The position numbers and the translations under genes are program-made. Shown in pieces: positions 1-7,831 of a stretch of DNA of 64,000 nucleotides (within the stretch, counting starts at the first letter, position 1; each line of letters begins with the position of its first letter). The DNA lies in contig NZ_CABPRU010000004.1 of assembly GCF_902459705.1 (NCBI RefSeq), forward strand, positions 248,001-312,000, given 5' to 3'. This stretch comes from Pandoraea terrigena (lineage in GTDB: Bacteria > Pseudomonadota > Gammaproteobacteria > Burkholderiales > Burkholderiaceae). Below the pieces are notes generated by a model, which searched no databases, was not told the DNA's origin, and saw only the letters and a program-made list of their open reading frames with translations.

Positions 1-452
1 AGGAAGATCGGCCACGACAGCACCGCCAAGTACAGAAAGCATCCCGTGACGATGGCGCCATTCATCACCAGCGTCGGCAACCCGATGAAGAAGTTGGCGA
101 CGTGGTTCGCATCGTCGGCAAGCACCGACTGCACGCGTGCGCCGCCCGTCGACTCTACCACGCGCAGTGGTGCGTTCACGATGACGCGCGAGACATGACG
201 GCGCAGTTCGGCCAGGGTGCGCTGCCCCAGCCGCGTAAAGAGCGCGCCAGCGCACATTTGCGCGAGCATCGACAGCACGGCGAGCGCGGCGAAGCGCCAC
301 GCCAGCGCGCCAAGCTCTGCGGCGCTCGCGCCCAACGCGCGGTTGATCGAAGCGATCAGCATGACGTTCGCCATGCCGCACGCGAGCGAGGCTGCCACGG
401 CGGCCGCAAGCAGCCAGCGCGAAGCACGCAATAGGAACAGAAACAGGAACAC
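1..452 (-). CDS. Cyclic peptide exporter ABC transporter, N-terminal part (cut by window edge)
   Basis: Only the first 150 codons are visible; the gene runs off the left edge. They encode hydrophobic segments at about residues 12-33, 45-65 and 120-145, typical of the membrane domain of the single-chain PvdE/SyrD-type exporters that carry an ATPase domain at the C-terminus. In this family the protein moves a peptide siderophore or its precursor across the inner membrane, which fits the siderophore genes to the right. The GTG start at 452 was chosen because GGAGAG lies about 5 nt upstream. The ATPase domain is outside the window, so the family call rests on the membrane part and on context. Confidence 0.7.
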   Translation of the reverse strand, partial: MFLFLFLLRASRWLLAAAVAASLACGMANVMLIASINRALGASAAELGALAWRFAALAVLSMLAQMCAGALFTRLGQRTLAELRRHVSRVIVNAPLRVVESTGGARVQSVLADDANHVANFFIGLPTLVMNGAIVTGCFLYLAVLSWPIF

Positions 453-764
453 GACGCTCTCCGCTGGCGACCCGCCGCCGCATGCGCACACGCACGCTCT
501 GGCGGATATCGATGAAGGAACAAGGAAGCCTGTGCGAGGCGATCCGGCCAACCTACGGCCAGATCCGCCGCTTTACCCGGCTCCATCGCTCAAAGACGAT
601 CCAGCCCGGCGAAAATTTTCCCGCCCTTGGCGGTACGGGCAAAGCGGTGACGCCGGGGTAAATTTCGGCGCCAGCCTCTCGTCTTTCGGGAAACGGATGC
701 CCTGTGCGCATCCCCCCTGACTCTGGGTCCGGGTAAATCACCGGATGACCTTGCCGAGGCCCTC
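453..764. other. Intergenic region between the exporter and pvdA
   Basis: The stretch of 312 bases separates two divergent genes and holds no convincing reading frame. It contains the iron-starvation sigma promoter at 659-683 facing pvdA. I found no matching promoter facing the exporter gene. Confidence 0.6.
659..683 (+). promoter_or_regulatory. Iron-starvation ECF sigma promoter (PvdS/OrbS type) for pvdA
   Basis: TAAAT at 659-663 and CGTC at 680-683 are separated by 16 bases, exactly the spacing of the PvdS/OrbS promoter consensus. A start site a few bases beyond 683 would give a leader of about 75 nt before the ATG at 765. A second box with the same elements and spacing lies at 4216-4240 in front of the mbtH operon, which supports a shared regulator, probably the sigma factor at 5337-5903. 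Confidence 0.7.
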
Positions 765-2123
765 ATGCACGCAAGTACCGAACCGTCCACGACGTCCATC
801 CCTTCGCTCACCCATGATCTGATCGGCGTTGGCTTTGGCCCGTCCAATCTCGCACTGGCCATCGCCCTGGAAGAGCACGGCGGGCAAGGGCCCGGCATCA
901 CGCGGTTCCTGTTTCTCGAGAAGCAGCCTGAATTCACGTGGCACGGCAACATGCTGCTCTCGAACAGCCGCATGCAGATCGCCTATCTCAAGGATCTCGC
1001 CACCCTGCGCAATCCGCGCAGCCACTTCACGTTCATCAACTACCTGCACGAGAAGGCACGCTTGTCCGCCTTCATCAACCTGCAAAGTCATTACCCGACG
1101 CGGCGCGAGTACAACGACTACCTGCGCTGGGCGGCCGCCCACTTCCAAGGGCAATGTGCGTACGGCGAAACGGTGACCGGCATCGAACCCGTACTGGAGC
1201 GCGATCACGTGGTGGCCTTGCAAATCCTTTCGCGCGACGGCGACGGGCAAACACACGCGCGCCGCGCGCGAAACGTGATTCTCGGCGCCGGCGGCACGCC
1301 GCATATACCGCCCGCTTTCGCCCCCCTGCACACGACGGGCCACACGCGACTATTTCATTCATCGCAATACCTCGCGCGCGTCGCGGCGCTCAGCGACACG
1401 CCGCCCCGCCGCGTCGCCGTTGTTGGCGGCGGACAAAGCGCGGCAGAAATCTTTCTCGATCTTGCCGAGCAGTGGCCGCAGGCACAGGTTGATCTGATCA
1501 TGCGCGGCCGCGCGCTCAAACCCGCCGACAGCAGTCCGTTCGTCAACGAGATATTCGATCCGCAATTCACCGACTTCATCTATGCGCAACCGGTCGAGCA
1601 GCGCATGCGCATTCTCGACGAGTTTCGCAATACGAATTACGCCGTGGTCGACGACGACCTGATCGCCCGCATCTACGACGTGCTCTATCAGCAGCGCGTG
1701 GGCGGTCACGGTCATCATGCGCTGCTGTGCTGCCACGACATTCAGGAGGTGCACGCCAGCGGCGAGCAGATCCGGCTGCACATGCACGAGCGCCTCTCCG
1801 GCCGCACCGCGACACAGCCGTACGACGTGGTGGTGCTAGCCACCGGATACGAGCGTCGCACGCACGAGCACCTGCTCGCCGCCGTGCAGCCCTGGCTTGA
1901 CGGTCTCGAAGGCGAGCGCGACTACCGCTTGCGCACCCATGCCCGCTTTCTTCCTGGTATCTATCTGCAAGGATATTGCGAGCCCACGCACGGCCTGTCC
2001 GATACGCTGCTTTCGATTCTGGCGACCCGCTCGGCGGAAATTTCCGCCTCGCTGCTGGCGCGCGAGCCAGCTTGGACGGCATCGTCGCCCCAGGCGTCGC
2101 GCGTTGCGGCGCTCGCCGGCTAA
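765..2123 (+). CDS. pvdA: L-ornithine N5-monooxygenase (siderophore hydroxylase)
   Basis: The 452-aa product matches the PvdA/SidA family of flavin monooxygenases, which hydroxylate the side-chain amine of ornithine to make the hydroxamate precursor of siderophores. Visible motifs are the FAD site GVGFGPSN (residues 21-28), the NADPH site VVGGGQSAAE (about 217-226) and the C-terminal ATGY motif (about 357-360). The length is normal for the family. The ATG at 765 is preceded by a GAGG motif. An iron-starvation sigma promoter lies upstream. Orthologues are called pvdA, mbaA or orbC in different genera, so the exact symbol is conventional. Confidence 0.93.
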   Translation: MHASTEPSTTSIPSLTHDLIGVGFGPSNLALAIALEEHGGQGPGITRFLFLEKQPEFTWHGNMLLSNSRMQIAYLKDLATLRNPRSHFTFINYLHEKARLSAFINLQSHYPTRREYNDYLRWAAAHFQGQCAYGETVTGIEPVLERDHVVALQILSRDGDGQTHARRARNVILGAGGTPHIPPAFAPLHTTGHTRLFHSSQYLARVAALSDTPPRRVAVVGGGQSAAEIFLDLAEQWPQAQVDLIMRGRALKPADSSPFVNEIFDPQFTDFIYAQPVEQRMRILDEFRNTNYAVVDDDLIARIYDVLYQQRVGGHGHHALLCCHDIQEVHASGEQIRLHMHERLSGRTATQPYDVVVLATGYERRTHEHLLAAVQPWLDGLEGERDYRLRTHARFLPGIYLQGYCEPTHGLSDTLLSILATRSAEISASLLAREPAWTASSPQASRVAALAG

Positions 2124-2142
2124 GCCGGCCCGGCGTAGCACA

Positions 2143-2176
2143 GGCACGGCACTGAAGATCTCGCAGATGCCGTGCC
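2143..2176. terminator. Candidate bidirectional terminator between convergent genes
   Basis: GGCACGGCA (2143-2151) and TGCCGTGCC (2168-2176) form a perfect 9-bp stem with a 16-base loop, between the 3' ends of pvdA and the FhuF-like gene. There is no T-run, so function is inferred from position. Confidence 0.45.
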
Positions 2177-2234
2177 ACCGGCTCGATGAAACCCCAGACA
2201 TTGGGGGGATGCATTGCGGCAGTTGGGGCGCCAG

Positions 2235-3143
2235 CTATTGCGGCGCATCATCGGCGACTTGCCACGCCAGTTGCCGATGAAGTTGCGACGGCGTCATCGT
2301 CAGCAGCAGTGGGCATGCGCCGCACAACAGTGCCTCGTCGCATCGAGTGCCCTTGCCCGCCAACTGATAACGCAGGCAGCAAACGCGCCGCGCACGCATC
2401 GGCGATGCAAGCGCAGGGGACGGCGAGGACATATACCTCACGGTGCGATAGAGCGGATTGTCGGCGGTCCGCCCAAAGCCGGCATCGTCGTCGAACAGCC
2501 ACGCATAGTCGGCCGCCGCGCGAATGGCGAGCGACGGCACATGCCGCATCCGTTCCACAATGAACTCCAGCAGATTGCCCACATTGCCCCAAAGCACGCG
2601 CGGGGAAACCCCTGCCGCACCTTGCATGGCAGCGATCGCCGCTGGTAGATGGACATGGATCAGCGACGCGAAACGCTGCGCCGCAGGGGGGGGCACGAAG
2701 GCCTTGTGGTCCCGCGACGGCGGGGGGGTCCAGCTATCGGCAGGAAACCGGAGTTGCACTGGCAAACCGTCGCGCAGCACCACACCGCATGCGTCCGGAT
2801 CGAGTGTCAGCACGCTGCCGTGAACCACCGCGATAGCCAGCGCGGCCGGTACGACGGCGCGAAAATAACACTTGCTCCACTGCGACATGAGCGCACGCGG
2901 TTCGACGCCCGGTACGATTCGGCGGACCCCTTCGAACATCGCGGGGAGGTGGTCCCCCAGGTCCGCCAGGCCGACAACGATATCGCCTTCGTGCAAGTCA
3001 ACGGGCATGCGTGCACCGAATGCCAGTCCCGTGCAGAGCGGGCCGAGCTCGGCACGGACGATGTCCGGCAGACTCCCCGCCAGATCGAATTGCGCCGCAC
3101 TCACGGGGGCTGGCGTCACCGGTTGCCCCGCGCGGGCACTCAT
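2235..3143 (-). CDS. FhuF-like ferric-siderophore reductase
   Basis: The 302-aa product ends with a cysteine cluster (CC near residue 267, then C-x2-C about 20 residues later) resembling the 2Fe-2S motif of FhuF-type ferric reductases, which release iron from hydroxamate siderophores by reduction in the cytoplasm. The spacing between the cysteine pairs is longer than in E. coli FhuF, so the second pair may involve a different cysteine. The ATG at 3143 was chosen because it overlaps the thioesterase stop codon as ATGA; frames open further upstream would overlap more. It is the last gene of the operon that starts with mbtH. Confidence 0.78.
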   Translation of the reverse strand: MSARAGQPVTPAPVSAAQFDLAGSLPDIVRAELGPLCTGLAFGARMPVDLHEGDIVVGLADLGDHLPAMFEGVRRIVPGVEPRALMSQWSKCYFRAVVPAALAIAVVHGSVLTLDPDACGVVLRDGLPVQLRFPADSWTPPPSRDHKAFVPPPAAQRFASLIHVHLPAAIAAMQGAAGVSPRVLWGNVGNLLEFIVERMRHVPSLAIRAAADYAWLFDDDAGFGRTADNPLYRTVRYMSSPSPALASPMRARRVCCLRYQLAGKGTRCDEALLCGACPLLLTMTPSQLHRQLAWQVADDAPQ

Positions 3144-3889
3144 CGCGCTTCCCACGCCCGTGGCACGTGCATCGCGGGGGCGAGTTCATTGGCAATCACC
3201 GCCAGCAGATGCGCAGGATCGTCGCGTACGAAGAAATGATCGCCTTCGAAGTCAGTGCGCGTGTAGGCCTTGCTGGTCTCGCAACGCCAGTCATCAAGCA
3301 CTTCCGGCGCGAAGGTATCGCGCTGTCCGGCGAGCGCATGAATGGGCACCGGCAGCGGCGCACGCACCGCCCGTGACGGACGGCGATAGCGCCCGCACAA
3401 CTGGAAATCGGCCTTGATGACAGGCAACACCATGGCCATCAGCTCGGGTTGCGCCAGCAACGCCTCCGGCGTGCCTCCCAGCGCGCGCATCTCGGCCAAT
3501 GCATCGGCATCGTCTTGCAGCGCTGCGTAGCGCGTGTCGTCGCGCGTTGCAGGCGGCCGGCTCGCCGCCACGAACAGCGCCACCGGAGGGCGGCCTCGCG
3601 CGTGAAGCCGATGCGCGATCTCGAACGCCAGCAATCCGCCCAGGCTGTGGCCGAACAATGCGAAGCAGGCGTCGGAACTGATGTGCAGCGCCTGACATTC
3701 GTCGCTCAACTGGTCCGCAAGTTCGTGCGGATCGTGTTGCAGCGGCTCATGATAGCGCGTGCCTCGGCCCGGAAGTTCGAGCGGACGTACGGCCAGCCAC
3801 GAAGGTGCGGCCTTTGCCCAGCTCGCGTAGACCGTGGCGCTGCCCCCGGCGCAAGGCAGGCACAGCAGGCGGCACGCGTCAAAAGCCAT
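3140..3889 (-). CDS. Type II (external) thioesterase of NRPS siderophore synthesis
   Basis: The 249-aa alpha/beta hydrolase belongs to the GrsT/TEII family, which removes wrong or stalled acyl groups from NRPS carrier domains. The nucleophile motif GHSLGG is at residues 80-85 (Ser82), with an early LPCAGG motif and a C-terminal GDHFF histidine. The ATG at 3889 has GAGGGG six bases upstream and overlaps the mbtH 3' end by 11 bases; a frame extension of 23 residues upstream lies inside mbtH and lacks family similarity. Translation is coupled to mbtH and to the FhuF-like gene downstream. Confidence 0.92.
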   Translation of the reverse strand: MAFDACRLLCLPCAGGSATVYASWAKAAPSWLAVRPLELPGRGTRYHEPLQHDPHELADQLSDECQALHISSDACFALFGHSLGGLLAFEIAHRLHARGRPPVALFVAASRPPATRDDTRYAALQDDADALAEMRALGGTPEALLAQPELMAMVLPVIKADFQLCGRYRRPSRAVRAPLPVPIHALAGQRDTFAPEVLDDWRCETSKAYTRTDFEGDHFFVRDDPAHLLAVIANELAPAMHVPRAWEAR

Positions 3890-4151
3890 GCCGCCCCTCA
3901 TCCCGTTCTTGCCCTTGTTGCCCTTCGCGCCCATCGTGAGCGTTACCCTGCGCCGCAAAATGCTCGCGCAGACTTCGCGGCCGCATGTCCGTCCAGACGG
4001 TCTCGATATGGGCCAGGCACGTCACCTTGTTCCCCGTGACGCCAACTTCGCGCCAACCGGCCGGCACAGGCCGGTAGTCGGGCCAGATGGCGTATTGCTC
4101 TTCATCGTTGATCACTACACGAAACACGCCATTTTCATCGTCGAAACTCAT
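3879..4151 (-). CDS. MbtH-like NRPS cofactor with an extra hydrophilic tail
   Basis: Residues 1-69 carry the MbtH signature: NDEEQYAIWP, then PAGW, CLAHIE and VWTDMRP. MbtH proteins bind NRPS adenylation domains and are needed for their folding or activity. The usually conserved serine after QY is alanine here. The family is normally about 70 aa; this one has 90, with a Gly/Gln/Glu-rich tail from about residue 70 that overlaps the start of the thioesterase gene. AAAGGAG lies upstream of the ATG. It is the first gene after the sigma promoter at 4216-4240. Confidence 0.9.
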   Translation of the reverse strand: MSFDDENGVFRVVINDEEQYAIWPDYRPVPAGWREVGVTGNKVTCLAHIETVWTDMRPRSLREHFAAQGNAHDGREGQQGQERDEGRHGF

Positions 4152-4215
4152 CGATTGCTCCTTTGAACACGCTGCGGCCTGAGCGGCGCGGCTCGCGCCC
4201 GCCCTCTGGCTGACA

Positions 4216-4240
4216 GACGGGTCAGCGCGTGGGCAATTTA
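4216..4240 (-). promoter_or_regulatory. Iron-starvation ECF sigma promoter (PvdS/OrbS type) for the mbtH operon
   Basis: On the minus strand TAAAT (4240-4236) and CGTC (4219-4216) are separated by 16 bases, the PvdS/OrbS arrangement. The -35 element overlaps the stop codon of the PPTase gene, so mbtH, the thioesterase and the FhuF-like gene have their own promoter as well as any read-through from the PPTase promoter. Confidence 0.7.
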
Positions 4241-4978
4241 CCCCCGGGGCAACCAAGCCAGTGCCGCGCCGTAGCCGGGGGGCGCCGGCAACACCCGCAA
4301 TTCCAGGCCACCCAAGGCTTGCGCAAGACCGGTGTCGCCGGTACGCCACGCAACGGCAGCAGAAGGCACCTTGGGTACACGGGCCGGATCGAATGCCTGC
4401 CCGGCATCGTGCACCACCCGCGCTACGGCGGCGACGTCCAGGCACAGCGCCGGAAGACTGCCCTGCAAACCGGTGCCGAGGGACTTGAACGCCGCCTCCT
4501 TGAGGCACCAGAGCCGATGGAACAGCGCCTGACGTCCGATGTCCTGGCGGTTAGTCCCCGGCAGCCAGCGCAGCAGCGCCCGACGCTCATCGACGTGCAG
4601 ACAGAGGTCCCAAAGCTCGCTCGGTTCAGCCACGGCGTCGAGCCGCTCGATGTCGATTCCCACCCGCACGTCGCGCGAGTACGCCAGCAGCCCCCAGCGG
4701 CCCGCGTGGCTCACGTTGAAGTCAAGTGTCCCGCCGTCGGCCAGCCGTGGCCGGCCATACGCATCGGCCTCGAACACGACTTCCTCGGGCGCGGTGCCCA
4801 GCTCGGCGGCAAGCCGCTCACGCAGTGCGGCGCGCACACTTGCAAACCGGGCGCGGTCGTCCTCCCTTGCAAGGGAAGCCATTCTCGAGCGCTCGCTCGC
4901 GGACAAACGGGTCACTCCACCCCGCACCCCCAAAGCATCCGCAACCCGGATGAACTGCACCGCAATCCTCATTGGCAT
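4238..4978 (-). CDS. 4'-phosphopantetheinyl transferase, Sfp type
   Basis: The 246-aa product transfers phosphopantetheine from CoA to carrier domains of NRPSs, switching them on. All Sfp motifs are visible: GRPRL (75-79), FNVSHAG (87-93), the Mg-binding GIDIE (107-111) and WCLKEAAFKSLGTG (157-170). No strong ribosome-binding site precedes the ATG at 4978; the ATG two codons later is an alternative. It is the promoter-proximal gene of the leftward siderophore block, next to a Fur-box-like site. Confidence 0.93.
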   Translation of the reverse strand: MPMRIAVQFIRVADALGVRGGVTRLSASERSRMASLAREDDRARFASVRAALRERLAAELGTAPEEVVFEADAYGRPRLADGGTLDFNVSHAGRWGLLAYSRDVRVGIDIERLDAVAEPSELWDLCLHVDERRALLRWLPGTNRQDIGRQALFHRLWCLKEAAFKSLGTGLQGSLPALCLDVAAVARVVHDAGQAFDPARVPKVPSAAVAWRTGDTGLAQALGGLELRVLPAPPGYGAALAWLPRG

Positions 4979-5336
4979 AACGAAATGAATGGCGCTTCAC
5001 TCAAGTGTCGTCTCTCGAATCAAAATATTAATTGCAAATCATTCTCATTTTAACTATCGTTTACTATAAATTCGCTGTGAACCCTGTGCAAATCGACAGG
5101 GGGCCCCATGTCACGAGGGCCATGCCTTCGGGTCTCGCAGACGATCTGTAGTCCTGTCATTTCTCCCCGCACCGTTGTGCAGGAATGCGCCGCTGGCGTC
5201 GTTCCTGGCGGCGTTCGCCTGTCACTTTGGCATCGGCTGTGCAGGTCTCGCCTGTCACGCCAGTGTGGTTAAAAGCCGACAGTGACTGTGTGTCGCCCCA
5301 CAGCCGTGCCTTCGATGCCGATCTGGAGGCAAAAGT
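4979..5336. other. Divergent control region between the PPTase and sigma factor genes
   Basis: The 358 bases contain an AT-rich block (about 5020-5075) with the Fur-box-like site and plausible sigma-70 elements, and then a long GC-rich leader of about 260 bases before the sigma gene. In the leader, TCGCCTGTCAC occurs twice (5215-5225 and 5248-5258), 33 bases apart. No reading frame there looks real. Confidence 0.6.
5033..5047. promoter_or_regulatory. Fur-box-like operator
   Basis: Read on the minus strand, TGAGAATGATTTGCA matches 11 of 14 defined positions of the 7-1-7 Fur inverted repeat TGATAAT-N-ATTATCA. It lies in the only AT-rich block between the PPTase and the ECF sigma gene, close to a TATAAA element (5065-5070) facing the sigma gene. 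Repression by iron-loaded Fur of the sigma gene, and perhaps of the PPTase, is inferred. Confidence 0.6.
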
Positions 5337-5903
5337 ATGAGCGAGCAGTTGAGTTACGCCGGGTGTCCCGGGCGGGGGCCAGCAGGCGCGGAGGCCACCG
5401 AGGACAGCGTCGTCGGGCAAATTTTCGTCACGCACCGGCGCGCCCTGGTCGGAACGGCAATGCGCATTCTTGGCTGCCCGTGCCGGGCGGAAGACGTCGT
5501 GCAGGATGCCTACATCAAGCTGTGCGACGCGCGCAGCACATGCCCGGTGCGCCATCCCGCCAGCTATGTGATGCAGGTCGTGCGCAATCTCGCGCTCGAC
5601 GGCTACCGCCGCCAGCAGATCGAAAACCGGGTGTTCGCTGTGGAAGACGAAGCCATCGACATGCCCGATCGCACCGCGTCGCCCGAGGCGCAGGTCACGG
5701 CGCGGCAAATGATCAGCGGCATGCTCGAGCGCCTCAAGACACTGCCGGAGCGCACGCGCACGGTCTTCGAGATGTATTACTTCCAGGACTGCACGCAGCG
5801 TGAAATCGCGCAGTCCCTGGGCGTGTCGACCACGTTGGTGAACTTCATGATGCACGATGCCCGCCAAGCGCTCACGCCATGGATGAGCGGTGCCTCCGAC
5901 TAG
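5337..5903 (+). CDS. ECF sigma factor of the iron-starvation type (PvdS/OrbS-like)
   Basis: The 188-aa product has sigma region 2 (EDVVQDAYIKL, about residues 54-64) and region 4 with a helix-turn-helix (QREIAQSLGVSTTLVNFMM, about 153-171). GGAGG lies seven bases before the ATG. No FecR-type anti-sigma gene follows, as expected for PvdS/OrbS factors, which are controlled by Fur rather than by a membrane signal. The two TAAAT-N16-CGTC promoters nearby are its likely targets. Confidence 0.88.
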   Translation: MSEQLSYAGCPGRGPAGAEATEDSVVGQIFVTHRRALVGTAMRILGCPCRAEDVVQDAYIKLCDARSTCPVRHPASYVMQVVRNLALDGYRRQQIENRVFAVEDEAIDMPDRTASPEAQVTARQMISGMLERLKTLPERTRTVFEMYYFQDCTQREIAQSLGVSTTLVNFMMHDARQALTPWMSGASD

Positions 5904-5928
5904 CCGCCCTTTACCGGACACGCCAATG

Positions 5929-5957
5929 AAAATGGCCCGCAAACCGATGCGGGCCAG
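5929..5957 (-). terminator. Intrinsic terminator after ridA
   Basis: GGCCCGCA (5936-5943) and TGCGGGCC (5950-5957) make an 8-bp stem with a 6-base loop. On the minus strand it is followed by ATTTTC, so it best serves ridA. It lies between the convergent sigma and ridA genes. Confidence 0.65.
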
Positions 5958-5985
5958 AATACTGCCGGCGAATGGCCTCCGCCGA

Positions 5986-6342
5986 TTATTTCGCGGCGGC
6001 GATCACGGCAATCTCGACGAGCAGATCAGGCGCGGCCAGGCGCGCTTCCACGGTGGCGCGCGTCGGGGGGGTGCCCGGGCTCGTCCATGCATCCCACACG
6101 GCGTTCATGCCGGCGAAGTCGGACTCGATATCCTTCAGCCAGACCTGTGCCGAAAGCAGGCGCGACTTGTCGATACCGGCGTCCTTCAGATAGCCATCGA
6201 TCTTTGCGAGCACTTGCTTCGTCTGCCCAGTGATGTCCTGACTGCGATCGTCCGCCGTCTGACCACCGATGTAGACCGTCCCGTTATGCACCACGACACG
6301 GCTCATCCGTGCATTCGTGTGATGGCGTTGAATATCGCTCAT
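5986..6342 (-). CDS. ridA: RidA-family enamine/imine deaminase
   Basis: The 118-aa product is a YjgF/YER057c/UK114 (RidA) protein; these hydrolyse reactive enamine or imine intermediates formed by amino acid oxidases and PLP enzymes. The family C-terminal motif PPTRATVEARLA is visible. The ATG at 6342 was chosen over one eight codons upstream because GGAG lies upstream and the family starts here. It closes the operon encoding a flavin amine oxidase, so its likely task is to clear the imine product of that oxidase. Confidence 0.9.
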   Translation of the reverse strand: MSDIQRHHTNARMSRVVVHNGTVYIGGQTADDRSQDITGQTKQVLAKIDGYLKDAGIDKSRLLSAQVWLKDIESDFAGMNAVWDAWTSPGTPPTRATVEARLAAPDLLVEIAVIAAAK

Positions 6343-6397
6343 TAACCACATCTCCAGAAGATTCAAAAAAACGAGTGGGAGGCGCGAGCCCCCTCAC

Positions 6398-7831
6398 CTA
6401 CTTGGGAAAGCCTGCACGCTCGTTCAGGATGTCGGGACCCTCGACCGCGGCGGCCAACTCGCCCAACGTCACCGGCTTGATGGGTGGACGGATGCGATAG
6501 TACCCGACCTCCGGCACCGCACAGCCCTGCACGTTGGCCAGCAGTTCAGCTACCGTCAAGCCGCAGAAGCGCCCCTGGCACGGCCCCATGCCACAGCGCG
6601 AAAAGCTCTTCGTCTGATTCGGGCCGACACAGCCCAAGCCCGCCATGCGCCGCACGTCGCCCGCCGTCACCTCTTCACACCGGCACACGATGGTGCTGTC
6701 GTCGGCCGGCACCCGGAACGCCTCGGCCGGCCGGTACAGCGCATCGAGGAACGGACGGATCGCCGTGTGTACCGACAGCTCACGGCGCAACGACAGCGCG
6801 CGCGAGTCGCGCTTCGCGGCGTCGAGCTTGCCGAGCTTCACGGCGGCTTGCAAGGCAGCGAGCCGTCCCGACGGCTCGGCCGCCAGCGCACCGGCGATGC
6901 CCGCGCCATCCCCAGCCACGAAGATGCCCGACAGGCTCGTCTCGCCCCAGGCGTCCGTCGTCGGATGCCAGCACAACTGTGCGTCGTCCCACGTGTGCGC
7001 GCAGCCGATCGAGCGCGTGACCTGCGTGTTTGGAATCACGCCCTGATGCAGCAACACCAGCGATGCGTCGACGCATTCGGTGCGCCCACCCACGACATAC
7101 TCGACACCCTCGGCATGCTCGGTGCCGAGCACGCGCAGTGCCTCGACATGCTTGACGTGCTGCACGCCTGCCGCGCGAATGGCGCGCAGCAGCTTGAGGC
7201 CCTTCATCAGATACGACGGCGCGCGCAACGCCCCACCGGCGTGACGCAACGCGTCGCGGCGCCCGCTCGCCATGGCCGTATCGAGAATGGCGCGTACCGG
7301 CACGCCGGCATTGATGAGCTGCCAGGCGAACAGGTAGAGCAACGGGCCGCAACCAGCGAGTACGGCCGGCGAGTCGGGCACCAGCGCGGAGGCCTTGAGC
7401 AGCGTTTGCGCCGCGCCCACACCCATCACGCCAGGCAGCGTCCAGCCGGGAATCGGGAACGGCCGCTCCTGCGCGCCGCTCGCAAGGACGATGGCACCGG
7501 CTTCGATTTGCAGCGTTCCGCCGCCCGCGCCCTGACGGGTGACCGACACGCGTTTGTCCGCGCCGATCTGCCAGGCGAGCGTCTGCGGCCAATAGGCGAT
7601 GCCGGCCGACGTGAATGCGTCGACCAGCCCACGCCCACGAAGATAGTCCGGGCCGAGCACCCTCGGGTCGGCCAGCGGCGAACGGCTCACGCTGCGATAA
7701 ATCTGCCCGCCGGGCAGACCATTCTCGTCGACAACCACCGGCTCGAGCCCATGACGCTTCGCTTCGAGTGCCGCCGCCAACCCCGCAGGCCCGGCACCGA
7801 CGACCAACAAATCCACGACTTTTACGCTCAT
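6398..7831 (-). CDS. FAD/NAD(P)-dependent oxidase subunit with C-terminal BFD-like 2Fe-2S domain
   Basis: The 477-aa product resembles the A subunit of opine oxidases, HcnB and the large subunit of D-hydroxyproline dehydrogenase. The N-terminal FAD motif VVGAGPAGLAAA (about residues 9-20) and a second GCGPLL-containing nucleotide fold precede a cysteine-rich end (CRCEE, then CGMGPCQGRFC) typical of the BFD-like 2Fe-2S domain. AAGGAG precedes the ATG at 7831, which overlaps the stop of the small 2Fe-2S gene as ATGA. With the two genes upstream it forms a three-subunit membrane-linked dehydrogenase. Substrate unknown. Confidence 0.85.
   Translation of the reverse strand: MSVKVVDLLVVGAGPAGLAAALEAKRHGLEPVVVDENGLPGGQIYRSVSRSPLADPRVLGPDYLRGRGLVDAFTSAGIAYWPQTLAWQIGADKRVSVTRQGAGGGTLQIEAGAIVLASGAQERPFPIPGWTLPGVMGVGAAQTLLKASALVPDSPAVLAGCGPLLYLFAWQLINAGVPVRAILDTAMASGRRDALRHAGGALRAPSYLMKGLKLLRAIRAAGVQHVKHVEALRVLGTEHAEGVEYVVGGRTECVDASLVLLHQGVIPNTQVTRSIGCAHTWDDAQLCWHPTTDAWGETSLSGIFVAGDGAGIAGALAAEPSGRLAALQAAVKLGKLDAAKRDSRALSLRRELSVHTAIRPFLDALYRPAEAFRVPADDSTIVCRCEEVTAGDVRRMAGLGCVGPNQTKSFSRCGMGPCQGRFCGLTVAELLANVQGCAVPEVGYYRIRPPIKPVTLGELAAAVEGPDILNERAGFPK

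Noticed and set aside
733-757. A second TAAAT box close to the pvdA ATG
   Set aside because: At the 16-base spacing the sequence is CGA rather than CGTC, and the start would fall within a few bases of the ATG. Kept only the box at 659-683.
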